64,000 nucleotides of DNA from assembly GCA_026874595.1 (NCBI GenBank), contig CM049306.1:22365019-22429018 (forward strand), written 5' to 3'. Below, piece by piece: positions 12,192 through 26,099 of this stretch (the first letter of the stretch is position 1; every line of letters begins with the position of its first letter). This stretch comes from Sipunculus nudus. Its lineage: Eukaryota > Annelida > Sipuncula > Golfingiida > Sipunculidae. A model generated the notes under the pieces. The model made no database searches. It was not told where the DNA came from and saw only the letters and a list, made by a program, of their open reading frames with translations. The translations under genes were made by a program, and so were the position numbers.

Positions 12192-15100
12192 TTACAGCCT
12201 TAATGTTAGGTGTATGGATTGTCAACATGTTGCATCCTTCAGAATTATCCTATCCAGGTGTATGTTCCCATACATAAATGTTCATAAATGTTCCATACAC
12301 CAATGAAACAACTGAAACACATCATTTATGTAATTATGTTTATTATTGCATATTTGTTCCATCCCACCTTACTGAGTCCGCTATGTGTCATTTACTTTGA
12401 CCAGCACAGACATCCCTCAGACTTCACCTTATTGTGACCTGTCATGTTACCTTGGCCTGTATGCATAAATACTGCACTGTAAAATGTGAAAAAAATTTCC
12501 AAAATCAAAACAGACTTATGCATAATACATTTAAGTAATCAGCCAAGTATTTAACAAAAGACCAACAAGAGTGAATTAAAATCAGCATTTTTGGACTATG
12601 AACACAGCTGTGAATATAACTGACTATAACCTATAACTTTAATCTATGTAGCCCCTGCACCTATACAAATACCACCATAGGTTAAAGCTTGGTGACATAT
12701 TCCATTATAAACTAAAAAAAAATATCCATAGGATAAAAGAACTATCCACTTAAATTTATTATGTCCTTAGGTCTGCTTGCCTAAAACCATGTTTCTGCAG
12801 TCTATGCAGTACATAGGGGGAATATACTTAAGTTTATGTAAAACAATATGCACAACTGAGCATTATAAAAATAAATATTGGGGAATTTCACAATATCAAA
12901 AACAATATATCAATCTAAAATATAACTTAACATTTTCAAATGTATAGACTAATGTCCCTATTTATATAGGGGTATATTAACTAAATTCTGTTAACCTTAC
13001 ATGCAGTTAATATGTAATAAGTTGTGAGATAAGAATACCAGTATTAGCTCAATACTAGCCGAAGCCATAAGATAAACATTAAATAATGATTGTCTATCAT
13101 CTAGTAAAGTCTATAGTGTAATCTTTTATATATTTATTATATTGAGAGGAGAACTATACTTTATATAAATATTCAATTATTCCTTTTGCATAAGGTTACA
13201 TGCATAACAAATATAATGGTATATAAATATATCAATATATTTAAACTTTTGTCAAAAGTTAAAAATCACAATAATAGTATATTCATTTAAAATTACTTAA
13301 TACATATTATTTAAAACAGATCTATAGAAGCCATGCAGTATTATGAAGCACAGTTTTCCAAGGCAGGATAACCAACCATTGCATAAGGCAAGGAGCAAAG
13401 AATGTCACTTTATAATTATACAACCTGTGATAATCTGGTCGTGGCCAGTATTATCAACTATCATGAAAGATGATGTTTGCATAATTAATCCAAATGGCTG
13501 CAAGATCCTTCATTTTACAAACTGCATGATTCGGTAAAGTATAATATGCTATAAGTCTATAATGTTTAATCAAGTATAACTACTAAACCAACACTCTTAA
13601 GATAAACTGAGCAATGATGTGTTGTGTATCATATAAAAATGCAAAATAGATACTTTATAATCAGTTAAGATGCTGCAAGATACTGCACATCTCTGCAATA
13701 TCCCAGGCTGTATATCATATAAAGCTGCTACTCCAGCCATTCATTTAAACAACTTCTCACCCCATGCAGTATCTACATGTATTGGCACAACTGCAACCTC
13801 CTGCAGAACCTATTTCTGCTGTATATATGTTCAGGTTGTGCCAAATCCCTGCAATATCCTACCCTATCAATTGTATATTTCATCTAAACCCATATGTAAT
13901 TGCAAAGTTTCACATTATTACCCTATATTTGCATGTCTTTTGTTTATCTGATCTTGCAAAACCACTGGAAACCAGACTAGTTTATGCATTGCAGAAAGCC
14001 ATATTAATGATAACTTTACTTAGTAAAGTTAACATTGTTGATATACCACGCAATACAACTGTACAAGGTAACAAATCAATGTATCCATTGTATTATTCTA
14101 TTAAATACCAGACAGATTTTGGCATGCAGACAAACATGTGCAAATTATTTTATGTAGTAATCTACTGTAATCCATTCATTAACTGGGAGAAGTGATTAAA
14201 AGTTAAAAAGAGAAATATATAAAGAGACTAAAGTATATCTTTAAATATTGAGTTTATATAGATCTATACATTCCTGTCAGAACAACATTTATTACTGCAA
14301 AGTCAAAATAAAGATTTACAACCTATAAACACCATGCACAGGAAATTCCAAAAATCTTGTAATAATGCAATAATATGTAAATTATAAAAGTATTGCTTCA
14401 TATTGCAAAGACTAACCTTGACACTTACATAGAATATATCCATAAATGCTAACAACAGCAAATGCTGGATAAATTTTGTAACCATTTAACATCATGCACA
14501 TGTAATTATGAATAATGTTAAAATAAAAAGTGAAATAACATGTAAATTAGTTCCAATATAGTATTGTATATGTTAAGTACTACTCTAAAACTCTGTCATT
14601 ACCAAAACATTAATACATGATGGAAATAGCATAGTAAGGGAGAAGATTTGTAACCTTTAAACATCATTCACATTAATCATTAACAAATAAATAAAGTGCA
14701 ATAATATATAAAGTACATCTAATATAAAGCACCGGTATATGAGTACTACCCTAACACCACCTTGTTATCACCAGGTGTACATGCATGAAATATAGCCACA
14801 CCAAACTCTTAACATCCAAACACATTTCAGTAACAAGTCTCAGAATGGTAGGTTAATGGGAATATATTACGAGAATACATGTACACCAAATGCTTTACAT
14901 CCCAGTAATATGTCTCAAAATGGCACATTAAAAGGAATATGTTACCAGAGCACATTCTGTTTTTGATATAAAATGCATAGTTGTTACAATGTTAAACATT
15001 TATATGGAATGAATGTAATTTATCAATACCAAATGAGTAAATAAATGCACTTAAGTATACAGAATTTTCACCTGTTAGCTAAACAAAACTTACAAGGAAA

Positions 15101-15584
15101 CAAAACATGAAACTTAATCAAATAAAAACATTTTAGTGCATTTCATGATGTGATTTAAAGAAAAGATAGCATGTATAAAAATGTGACCCATGGATCATGA
15201 TAACAATGAGGTATTATGCTTTGAAAAACAAAATATGAATGTACCTGTTTCAAACAGAGATTATCATTTTGTGGAGAGACCTGCATTTTTCCACCTTGTT
15301 CCTCCTAATGAGGTTAATGTTACTAAATAAACTCACATTTACACCATACCAAAATAAAATCTGCCAGCAGATGATTCAAATAAAATTCCTTTTTCAGGGG
15401 AAACTCAAAGTCAATGATTCAAAATTGCTATGGCAGGTGGCACCCCCCAGTGGGGTGAATGAACACTAAATAAATGTGTGGCTCCCACTTGCCCCCATTT
15501 ACTGGTTAATATGAGCAATCTGATTTTTTAAAATTTATCACACATTATCAATGAACCTTGGTGTATTAATGAACTCTAAGCAGT
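12100..15584. other. AT-rich intergenic region between convergent genes
   Basis: An (AT)n tract at about 12147-12190 is followed by very AT-rich DNA with no open frame resembling a gene. Loose tandem copies of a ~165-bp unit (core TTTGTAACC/TTACAACC then AACATCATGCACA) start near 14312, 14473 and 14645. A ~80-bp duplication lies at about 14790-14950. The last few hundred bases before 15584 may be 3'UTR of the - strand P450. Confidence 0.6.
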
Positions 15585-18500
15585 CTAATGGTCATCACTG
15601 AACTCTTTACTTGCTGTTCCTGCAACATTATCAACATGCTGTGCTGTAGGAGACTCCCCTCTGCTGGTGAATACAGCCTTGACATCCTCTTTAGGTCGCA
15701 GCACTGGCAGCCACTTGAGGTTGAGATCCTGCCCCTCCTCCAGCTGCCAAGTGTACTTCTCCAGCAGGTACAGGGAGGCAGCCTGTACAAATACAGCAGG
15801 GAACACATAACTCAATGTAACATGACTGATAGGGCCTACTTTTAACTGAATTGTGTCATGTAAAAAAATGCACTGTAATGGCCATCCTTACTATCAAAAC
15901 AATGTCACTGTACACAGCCAGTATTCTTAAAATTATTGAGGAAATGAAACAAAATGAAATATGTACAGGACAAATCAACATCTAAATGCTGTCTCCATGG
16001 CAAAAGACATTCCTGACTGATCGGTAGAATAAATCTATCAGTCATATATATAGCCAGGTGAGACATGTTTGTTTGTGGAAATTAGACACATAGAAGGAGA
16101 TTGCTAAGTTTTAAGAGAATATATTTCACAAATACTGGGTGTCGTTATCTCTTTACAAGAGGCAAAATCCCAAATGCAAACAATGTCTGTACCAGAGAGG
16201 TTTCATTTATAAATAAACATAACCTCCAAATTACAGAACATGGCAGGATCTGGGTTTTATGCCCATAATTAAAAGTTTCCCCTGAGTAGAGTTTTACCTG
16301 TATATTGTAACTTACATTGAGTATGTTCATGACTAACTGTTTCCCTATACAGTCCCTGGGTCCAGCACCAAACAGGAAGAGCTTATCCTGGTCTTCTGCA
16401 TTCCTACAGTCAAAAAACAACATTTATTACCTGTTAAGTGTCCAAAATATTTTGCAGCAAGAAGAACGTTGCTGTTCCCTTATCTGACCTTGCCTTTTGT
16501 GCTTCTTTGCATTTTATATTATGATTAGCAATATGATCTCAAAGTCCAGTTTCATCATGATAGGTTAAATTCAAAACAAAGTATTGTTTCAAGCATGAGC
16601 ACCAGATGGAGCTGACGATAAATAGAAGTGCTACAATAAATATTAAAGACTATGATAATGATTTCCTGAAAGACCTGAATTATTTGATAACATGCATTTC
16701 AAAGGGCAACAATTGTTGTCTGATAATTAACCATTAAGATACAAAAGCAAAACACAACACTTATATACAACACAGGATATTTGATTTCTAAATTAAAACA
16801 AGAAAAGTTGATCTATGGAACAGTATATACTCCTGCCTATCATGGAAGCAGCTTCCGGAAAGGTTTTGAATACCAGTAGGAAATAAGAGAGACACTTAAA
16901 AAGGACTGATGAGTGTAATATAAGTACCAAACAGTAATGACTGTGACCTTGAAAACTGTGACACGGTCATCCTTGTTCAAATTTGACCTTGCCCTTCATG
17001 AGATGCATCAATGGTGTGTTTGGTGACTGTGGGTCTAATTCTTTTGTGACAATATTTTAACCAAATTGCATCAGTGACCTTGAAAATGCATTAAGTTTAT
17101 CCATATTCAAACTAAACCTAGCCCTTCATAAGATGCATCATAGATGTGAGCATGTTTACTGTGGCTCTAAATCTAATACTTTTTTAGTTATTTTGCTAAC
17201 ATCATTTTAGTTAAATCATATCTGTGACCTTGAAAAATATGTCAAGGTCTTACATAAGTCTAACTTTACCTCAGAGCTCATGAGATGCATCACTGTTGCA
17301 AGTATGATGACTGTATGTCAAAATGTTTTCAAATTATTGTGCTATAAATATCTCGGACAAACAGATTTCTTAAATTGCTTTGTACCCCAACAACTGTGCC
17401 TTGAGTGATGCATGGACATCTAGTGATATATCTGGAGACAGATATTCAGATAATTAAGGCTCCATGTACTCCTTTACATGAAGTTCAGTTTGACTTTACA
17501 TATACATGTACTCACTTATTTTTCCACCTGGATGGCATGAACTCGTCAGGTTCATCAAATACAGCCGGATCCTTCTGGGCAGCCCGGGTCATGTACATAC
17601 AGGCGTGACCCGATGACACCTTGTAACCCTCAACCTCACAGTCCTGTTAGTTTGCAAAAAAAAATATACAACTTAACACTATGTATGTTTGATCCAGTCC
17701 CCGGAGATTCCATAAAGGTTTATAAAATTCTCACTCAGAGACATCATCAAGTACTCCAGTCTGCTGGTGATGACTGTGTGATACAGTCGAAAGTTATAGC
17801 TACGTACAATGTAAGACCCTGAGTTGAGAGTTTACTAACCTTTTTAATTAAACAACTTAGTTTACACATGATTTAGACACATTATAAACAGGATGGGGCT
17901 TCAGATGTATTTTTATGTGACAGTTATTGATACATGTTACAAGGATACTGCAGAACTCAAACAGTGACAAGAAAAAGTAATGTATGATCAAATAGTGTTA
18001 CTAACTGTTAGTATTTTTAAGTCATTTACTGAAGATGACTTTTTGTTCATAAGACTTTCAATTTTGTGCTGTTCATGAAAGAGAGATTATCAGGAATTAT
18101 AAAACCTTCATGAATAATCTCCTCATCTACACAGGTGTACAGTCATTTTAACTATGCTACATGTCTTGAGCATCAAAAGTCAAAAGACAGACAGACATAT
18201 TATAAAATGTATAAATATTATGTTATCCGTAAATCAAAGTGAACAGAGAATGATGGTGAAACCACATCATTGTACATTTGTTTTTTATAAACTTTAGTTA
18301 TGTGATATTACAAAACATGAAGGACAGCTTTGGTCAGATTTTGATAAAACATTACATAGCACTTACCTTCCTCACAAGACGCCTGCCTCCCGCAAGGGGA
18401 GGGTACAGCCGTTGTACCTCCAGCCATACATGTTGTAGAGTCTCTGGGTCACTGAGACACAGAGAATGTAACTCTGACTGTAAATACAACATTACTGTGG

Positions 18501-21500
18501 TAAAAGTTCTATAATTTGACTGAAATATAGTGATTTGTGTGACATATGTATAACAGAAACTGACATTGGTCTATATAATCCAGAAACTTCAACTGGTCTA
18601 TATAAACATCAAATTTTAACAGTCCACTAGATACTCTCTCACTAAAGAGATGGGATTTATGCAATGGGGGCACAGTAAACTCAAACAGCACCTGCATGAT
18701 TACTGGATGTTTACAGAAATATTTTGATAGTATGGATGGCCACTACTGTGCTGTTTTCCCCATGACTAACATCATGACTCAAAATTACCTACAGGAACTA
18801 TTTTATTTTATTAAACCAATACTGGAACCTTGTGAATAAAGGCTTAGGATATCAATTAAATTAAAACCAGACTAACATGATGACTGGTGGCGATGATGAA
18901 AGATGTCAGGAGGGAGGCCAGAGCTTTCGGTACGAGGGCGGAGGTCAGCAGGAGAAGATGGTTCCTTGTCTGATCGTCTCCTTGGAAGACTTTGGACGAC
19001 ATAAAGCTTGGTGTAGTTTTATCATCGTTGGTACTCAGCTTTCCTTGAATCAGTTTTAAAAGTTTTTCCTGAAATATGTAAAAAGACGCATTAATCAAAA
19101 TACAAACTTTATGTTGGATTTAGGTGTACACAAGCTTTTATGTGCTGCAAACAGCTCTAGGTAATATAATGATAACTATGATATACAAAATGTATGAATA
19201 CTTTAATTTTATTATTTTTAGTTTTTCCTGTGATTAGGAAGGTTTAACCAGTATTTATAATTCAAATCATTATCATTCATTAACAACTAAATATATATTT
19301 AAAATATGATCAGTGACCTTGTAACTGACCTTGGCACCAAGTGCTTTGGCATAAGTGGAAGATTCTATCCCTGGTAACCGGAGATTCACTGGTACAGAAA
19401 TGATCCCTGTAAATATTAAAATGATAGTAAAGCATGAATGATCCCTCTGATGTGGACCTAGGAATAATTCCTCAATTAGGAATTTGTTATGCTTATGTTT
19501 CTGATATGGTTGCCCATTGGCCAAAATGGACTTTTTAAATATAATTCAGTGATGCAAATTCTTTTATTTTCAATAAAAGAAATTCATGGCAGTCACTTGA
19601 ACAGTTCTTGAGAGAATGGGGGGAAAAAAGAATTCAAAGATCACTAGCTGGAAGTCTTATTGGAATTCTGATAGATCTGAAATTTGAAAGTGCACATCAT
19701 CTTACGGGTCTGACAAATCTTCAGAAAAAAATCATGGAAATCTACTGATCAATTCTTGAGATAATGAATGCATAAGGGCACGAGAGACAGATGGATAGCC
19801 ACAGAAAACTTAATAACTTTAGGTTACTGTCTTTATAAGGCAACAGATCTGGCATTGTTCTTTTCAAGTACCGTATTTTAAATTATGATTTAATTGGTTT
19901 AGAGAGACCATCTTTTGGGGCATCATTAGAGGGAGGATTTTGGGGTATATATTCCTCCATTTTATAGCAACAGGGTTGGGGGATAGTCAATGCAATCTTC
20001 CCCCACCTCAGAGAATAACATATTACATTTTACAGACTTTGGTTCTATTTCTGAGTTTACTATGAAATATCCTATGCCTGCCATTCATCTTCCCTACCCT
20101 TGAAGATATATTGATGCCACTGACCATTATCATTTTTGGCTCCCATAAATGATTATAGTCTGTCTCACTATCAAAAATCAGGATTCCCATTTGACCCGGG
20201 TTAAACATATTTTACCCAGCCCAGTGGATAAAACCTGGGTTAAAAGTATTGTACCAAGATTTTACCTAAGGTTTTGCCGAGTTTATTCCCCAAGCTTTTT
20301 CCCATGTTTATTTGCTTTTATCAAGCAGGACCAAAGCTTAGTTCCTTTCTGATTTGTCAGCAGAAGTAGCTCCGACCACATCAACCCTGTCTGTGAGAAG
20401 CCATTTGATATTAAACTGTTACTCTATGTTAGGCTGTGCAGAGTACATCACCCTGATCATTAGGAATTAGAGGTGGAACCCAGGAATCCTTGGTAATACC
20501 TGGGTAAAATCTATTTTATCCAGCCCAGGTAACACCTGTGAACCCTGCCTCTGTGATGATAAACTTTTTATTCCTGCTTATATATTCTATACTTTACAAG
20601 CTTGTGGCTGCTTCTTCATGAAATGACAGTGCTGGATGGGGTGTCATTCCAGCTGGACGACTTGGGGATGGATGACTTCAGGATGGCTGACATGCTGAAT
20701 GGATGACAATATAACTTAATACGAAATAAGGAGTAAATGTGGGGGTAACTGGGGCATTACTACTGTAGTTAGGGTTAGGGTTATGTTAGGGTTATATATC
20801 ACTTTATTATTGCATCAAATACACCCACTTTAACTAATTATTATGTATTAAGTTATATTGTCGTCCATTCAGAATGTCATCCATTAGGAATGTTGTCCAT
20901 CTGTAAGTCCTCCATTCAAAAGTCTTCCAGCTGGAATGTAACCCTGGATCGTGCCTCTTGGATGACAGCACATAATCAGCAAAATAATTAATAATGCATT
21001 TTATATGTTTATGTTATAGAAATCCAATAAATACTATTTTTTTCTATGTTAAATTACCCATTCACCCAAGAAAGGGAGGAACCTGGGGTTGAATATCCTT
21101 TAAATAACTGGTTTAGAGTCAAACTAATTCAATGAGTTTTTTAATACTGTACTAAAATCTTAGGAAACAATGGCCATTCTTTTGCAGAAAAAACACATAT
21201 ATAGCCTGGCCCATGGACTAATACATAAACATATTTCAGCTAAGTGAAAGGTAACAATTATATTAAAAGACATTTTCCCAGCAAAATGTGACAAATATTT
21301 CAGTGAAACAGAAATGAATCTATGAATTTAACGGTAATAAAAAGTGTATGATACAGAAACAATTCTTGCATGGTTTATGTTTTCATGTTCTATATCATCC
21401 AACAACCCACCATGCCAGTGGACAGTTGTCAATTTGACTATCTGATCAGCCAGTTCTCTGGAAGTGCTGAAACTGGTGTCCAGGAACAGAGTGAGACATA

Positions 21501-24500
21501 TCTCTGTCATCAGCTGTTTGCACAGTGAGTACACTGCTACTGGGGCTCTGAAAGGAAAATTATTAAAGACAATACACATTATTTCATATGACACATAGAA
21601 GTAGGTAAAACAGTCATTGTGGACCATGAAAACTATTAATAGCAACCAACTGTACAACATCTCTACAAACCGTCATACAGTTATCAACATTAGTTTTATT
21701 ATTATTATTACTATTATTATTATAAATAAAAGGTACAGAATAAGCCTGGGGGAAAACGAAGGTGAAATTGAGAATAGCATCATTACAGTGATGTAAGCAG
21801 AATAATGAATTACATGTGGATATAGCTTAATGTCTGCACCAAACACAAGATGAAAAGTCTTAAAGTTATCCCATCCTTTATCATACTTGTATGAAATACA
21901 AGATTTTATGTCAACCTAGCAACACACTATGACTTATGCATTCAAGTCAGTTTGCACATCACAGGCTAAACATATTTGGGAATCAATGACAGCCAAATAG
22001 ATCACGAGACATCTTTATTATTTAAATATATTGTCAAAATCCCTGCCATGGAAGGCCTGGGACTGAAGGTCATATCACAGGGATGATTATAAATTAACAC
22101 TATGTTGACAAGTCTAGTATGGGACAGGCACAGTATAAGGGTGGCATACAGTTGAGAAGCAAGGTCAATGTATCTGTTGCCTAAAATGTATCTCACCATA
22201 TGAGCCATTCTTATAGGTTTACCTTTTTTATGCTCAAAATAGAGTGACAGCCCAAAATTTCTGGTAAAACAGTGAATAATCTTCCCACATAAAGGTAGGG
22301 TTAGAAGTATGCAGAATAAGTAGTAAAAATTCTAATTTAATAATTTGTGTTTATATACTCACAAGCAGATCTTGCGCAAAATGTTGTTTACCAAAACACC
22401 AGAGCTGATAAACTGATTTATGTGAGCTTAAGGATATAAATAAAGGCAGTAGACTTGGAACCATCAGTTGGTTGTTCCTGACTTATTTTCAGAAGACATT
22501 CAAGAAGATTTGTCTACTTAATACAGGTAAAATATCAGATTGAACACCTTTAACAGACTCAACAAATTTTTATATTGCCTTACTGTTGTCCTAATCCTGA
22601 GAACTGATTGTGTATCAAGCTACAAAGTAAAAAAGAATACCTTCACCATCAATAAATGTATCTGTATAAACATAAAGGATAAACAGAAACTTCATCTGTT
22701 TCCTCCGACAAAGGGATGAGATACTTGAATCAGATAAACACATGCAAATACATTTAACCCTTTTACCCTAGATTCATTTTACATTTCTCACAATTCACGT
22801 TATATTTATATTAAAGTTCATAAGTTTCCTTGTTTTCAATATATCTTTACAAAACTTTGAACAGGCACTACAAATATGGCTTATGACTTAATCATAATCA
22901 TAATCCAATAAATAATAGTTAACATCAAAACCAGGTAATTTATAGAACAATTTATGCAATTATATGTTGTCTTCTGACCACACTGCAACAGAAAAATTAA
23001 CAAATTTTCATTTGATTATCATCATGCAAATAAAGAGAAAAATTAAGAAATGTAATTCTATTGTAAGGATGTCATATAAACCCTTGTGGTGTAAAATAAA
23101 TGTCTATGGTCATGTATTTGCCACAAGAAATAGGAGCTATAAGAAGTGCTGTAACTGTCGGATTGTTTTTTTGGTTTTATAGCTGTCAGGTGAATTAAAG
23201 AGGTCTGTTGAGATATAAACCCTATTAGAGCATAAACCTACTTGTCTATGACTTCTTGATACTCCTCCAGTCTGTCTTCTGTGAATAACTGGCTGAACAT
23301 CTCCCTAAGACTCTCTGCTTCCTTTCCTGAGAGTAAGATTTAGTTATAATAATAATGATAATGCAGACTCAAGGTCCATATACAGGGATAATAAAAGAAA
23401 TTAAGGAAATAAAAATAAAAGCAAAAGACCCATAGCATCACCAATAACACACAATTGGGGCTTAATATGCACTGCTACTTATAAAGTGTTATACACTGAT
23501 AACAAACACCATCTCTTGATGAACAAGGTCAAAATAAAATATGACTTTAAGTATAAACCAAACTCATGTAAAGTTTTAACAAACATGTTGTCACACTCAT
23601 TTATTCTCTTTTTTAATGGGGTACCTTTGAACAAGGTTATTGTTATTTACGGTAACTCCCGCTTTTGCTTATCAGTGCCATCTTGTGTTCATTTAGTGAA
23701 ACACATAACGTTTGAGTAAGGCATTAAAACTGGCTAATTCCTTTGTTTATTATTATACATTTGAGTGAATCGCTAAAAGGAATTAATAAAGTGTCACTAC
23801 CTTGAGTTAACATATGATTAAAGTTAACATTTAATCGAAAAGATAGATATCTTAAACTTCTAAATCGTTCAAAGTTTGAATACTAGATGGCGCTGATATG
23901 CAAGTGCGGGAGTTACCGTAAGTAACAATAATCTTGTTCAAAGGTACCCTATTAATATATCTGTTTTTGGATTAGTGAGTCAAAAGTGGAAATGTGAAGA
24001 CAAAAATTCTTCGCTGATGCTAGTGTTTTGGGAGACCAAAAAATATATATAAAGCATTATTGCACGTATGCAACTTTCACTTTTTCTGTGCTAATTACAT
24101 GTTATAACAATTAGATATAGCTAAATGCCCTCAGGTTAATCTTATAACAGAGGCTCAAGTGAGAGTTGGGTAATGCCTGCCCTATCCACATTTATTTACT
24201 AATTTCAGCCCAAGTTATAAATACAGAAAAAGCTGTTATATACCACACATTTTCATATATTGTATACCATATACTGTCTGAATGTCTTATATTCACTGGG
24301 CAAAAACATGAGTTTTAATGATTAATTTTTCCTTTTTTTTGCTTAAAAAAATCGAAAACCTACCAAATTCACTACATATCTCAAGCAAGAAAGCATTGTT
24401 TCTTAATTTTATCAACTCATAACAATTAAGATAGTAATGACTATGAAGTGACCAATTGGTTATGGTGCTTCTCTATTTTGGTTAAGGCCAAAAAAAAGGT

Positions 24501-25896
24501 ATGGTTCTCAGGCTGTGCCCCGTCAATTTTAACCCCCTCCCCCCCCCCCCCCAGCATCAACAATTTTGATTTTGATTTTGATTTTTCAAGAAGATAAAAT
24601 AATACAATTTTGATAAGATTTTATTTGTTATGTAGTGCTTTTACCTGTTTAGCCAAAAAATTCTGTTATTATCATGCTTTTCCCTGATAATGTCATTTTT
24701 AAGGAAACATAAAAATAGGGTAAAAAAAATCTCCCCCCCCCCTCACTGATTTCTGAAATTAAACTGCCTGAGAACCAAACCTTTTTTTTCCCAATACATT
24801 ATGGATTATTTAATAATAGCAGCCTGATACTGATAAGTCAAGGGTCAGTTATTGGACCCTTATTAAATGCATGAAGAAATACATAAAAAGGTAAAAAAAA
24901 AGCACCCAACCACACTGATTATTAAAAAAAAATGCCTAAGAATCATATTTTTTGCCTTATATATAAGAGAGCAGTTGCTTTGTACTTACCATCTGTGAAT
25001 ATTATGTTGTCACCGTAAATCTCATGCATGAAAGCTTTGTTTCCTAGTTCTGTAGACTCATGGCAATCTGGAACAAAAGGGCAAGAATCAATGACTTCAG
25101 ATCAGTATGTGACACTATGTATCTTCAAAATTGATAATCTGATGGAATCTGCAGTTTTGTCTGGGGGGTTAAACCTCTTAAGTCTCCGTAGATCTATGTC
25201 ATTTTGTCCTTAATAAGAAAGGTCCTGGCAAAACTTCACCTAAAAGATCTCTCTGAGTCTCACAACACTAATAAATATAGAAAGAATTTCTGATTTATAT
25301 CTTGAAAATGATGGGGAAAATGTATTAAAAGGTAGTGACATCTGAAAATATATATTTAAAGAGATTTCAGAAATAGCCCTCAGGAAAAAAAGTAAAGTGA
25401 CCACATTGTACTTTGAAATGAGTCTATTTAATATTTTGTACAACTTCTGATTACCATTTAGCAAATCCTGGACACCACTGTTGGAGGCTACAAACACAGT
25501 AGGTTTGTTCAGGAAGCGAGACAAAAATATCCTGGAACTGTGCTGTTCTATCTTCTTGTCCACAAAACCTGTAAAAATAAAGAAAAATTATATATGAACT
25601 GCATAATAATTCCAAACAATTTGCTAAACCACAAACATTAACATTGTGTCAAGACAATAAAAAAGTAAAACTGTCAATCAGCATAAAATAACAAAGTATT
25701 ATCGTGCAAAACATATATAGCAGCAAGACAGGGAACTTAATTAATGCTGTATCACATAAAAACACAGTATGGGTTAAATATTTAAATGAAAAATGATGGT
25801 GTTCTATTTGAACAGCTCACCTACAGCATCTTTGTAAAACTCTAACGATTTGTCTCCAACTACAGGGAAACCAGCACTTCCTGGGGGTCTTGCCAT
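15585..25896 (-). CDS. Cytochrome P450, CYP26/CYP120-like, soluble form
   Basis: Haem-thiolate protein of the P450 superfamily; substrate unknown. Exons in transcription order: 25896-25821 (coding part), 25568-25455, 25067-24990, 23326-23242, 21547-21411, 19406-19330, 19068-18877, 18477-18367, 17643-17516, 16403-16316, 15782-15585 (stop TAG). All phases agree; product about 427 aa. Motifs: proline hinge PPGSAGFPVVGD at residues 4-15, a CYP26/120-like segment SVPVNLRLPG, K-helix EVQR followed by LYPP, the PERF-like region FMPSRW, and the haem loop FLFGAGPRDCIGKQL with the Cys ligand. There is no hydrophobic N-terminal anchor, and the length is near that of bacterial CYP120 rather than microsomal P450s (~500). 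The I-helix segment LLLLTSALVPKALASLL lacks the usual acid-threonine pair. Start: the ATG in exon 25913-25821 is the first in frame (context GAGATGG); that exon begins with CT at an acceptor, so a further 5' exon, perhaps noncoding, must exist upstream and was not found. Confidence 0.9.
16943..17350. repeat. Three-copy ~140-bp tandem repeat in P450 intron
   Basis: Units start at GTGACCTTGAAAA near 16943, 17071 and 17222. Each continues with a TTCATGAGATGCATCA-like block and a GACTGTGG-like block. The repeat resembles the TGACCTTGA-rich repeats dispersed in bivalve genomes (recollection, not searched). Confidence 0.75.
20179..20547. mobile_element. Probable small TIR element in P450 intron
   Basis: The left end CAGGATTCCCATTTGACC and the right end, read on the - strand, CAGGGTTCACAGGTG are related. 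Both are followed inward by related ATATTTTACCCAG / AGATTTTACCCAG blocks. No clear target duplication was seen, and the element is diverged. Confidence 0.5.
20638..20944. repeat. Foldback element with telomere-like TTAGGG in the loop
   Basis: The arms carry CATTCCAGCTGGA..., GAATGGATGACAATATAACTT and their reverse complements at 20835-20940. Between them, near 20768-20794, is TTAGGGTTAGGGTTATGTTAGGG, written here as three or four TTAGGG-type units. The arms are about 110 bp each and imperfect. Confidence 0.82.
23617..23951. mobile_element. piggyBac-type MITE with TTAA target duplication
   Basis: Terminal inverted repeats of about 65 bp begin TGGGGTACCTTTGAACAAG on the left and TAGGGTACCTTTGAACAAG on the - strand of the right end. 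TTAA lies immediately outside at 23613-23616 and 23952-23955, the signature of piggyBac-class insertion. The inner TIR carries GGTAACTCCCGC on both sides. No transposase in the 335 bp. It lies in a P450 intron. Confidence 0.9.
24484..24960. mobile_element. MITE, GGTTCTCAGGC family, copy 1
   Basis: AAAAAGGTATGGTTCTCAGGC at the left pairs with GCCTGAGAACCAAACCTTTT at about 24765-24788. A second, diverged right-end copy (TGCCTAAGAATCATA) follows near 24933. Poly-C runs at about 24535-24552 and 24732-24742. Related copies lie at 27420-27720 (left end lost) and 55331-55674. Confidence 0.8.
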
Positions 25897-26099
25897 CTCA
25901 AACAAATCACCAGCTGAAAAAGGTAAATACATAATTAATGTAAAAAGACTATCAAGATTATCAAGTTATCTATAAATAATGAAAGGTATGAAATGGAGCT
26001 CAGGAGGGCCTTAACAGCTTTCATGGGAATATATTCATTTCTGCAGTCTGATTAGCTTAGCACAAAATTAACTCATATTATTACAATTCATAACATATA

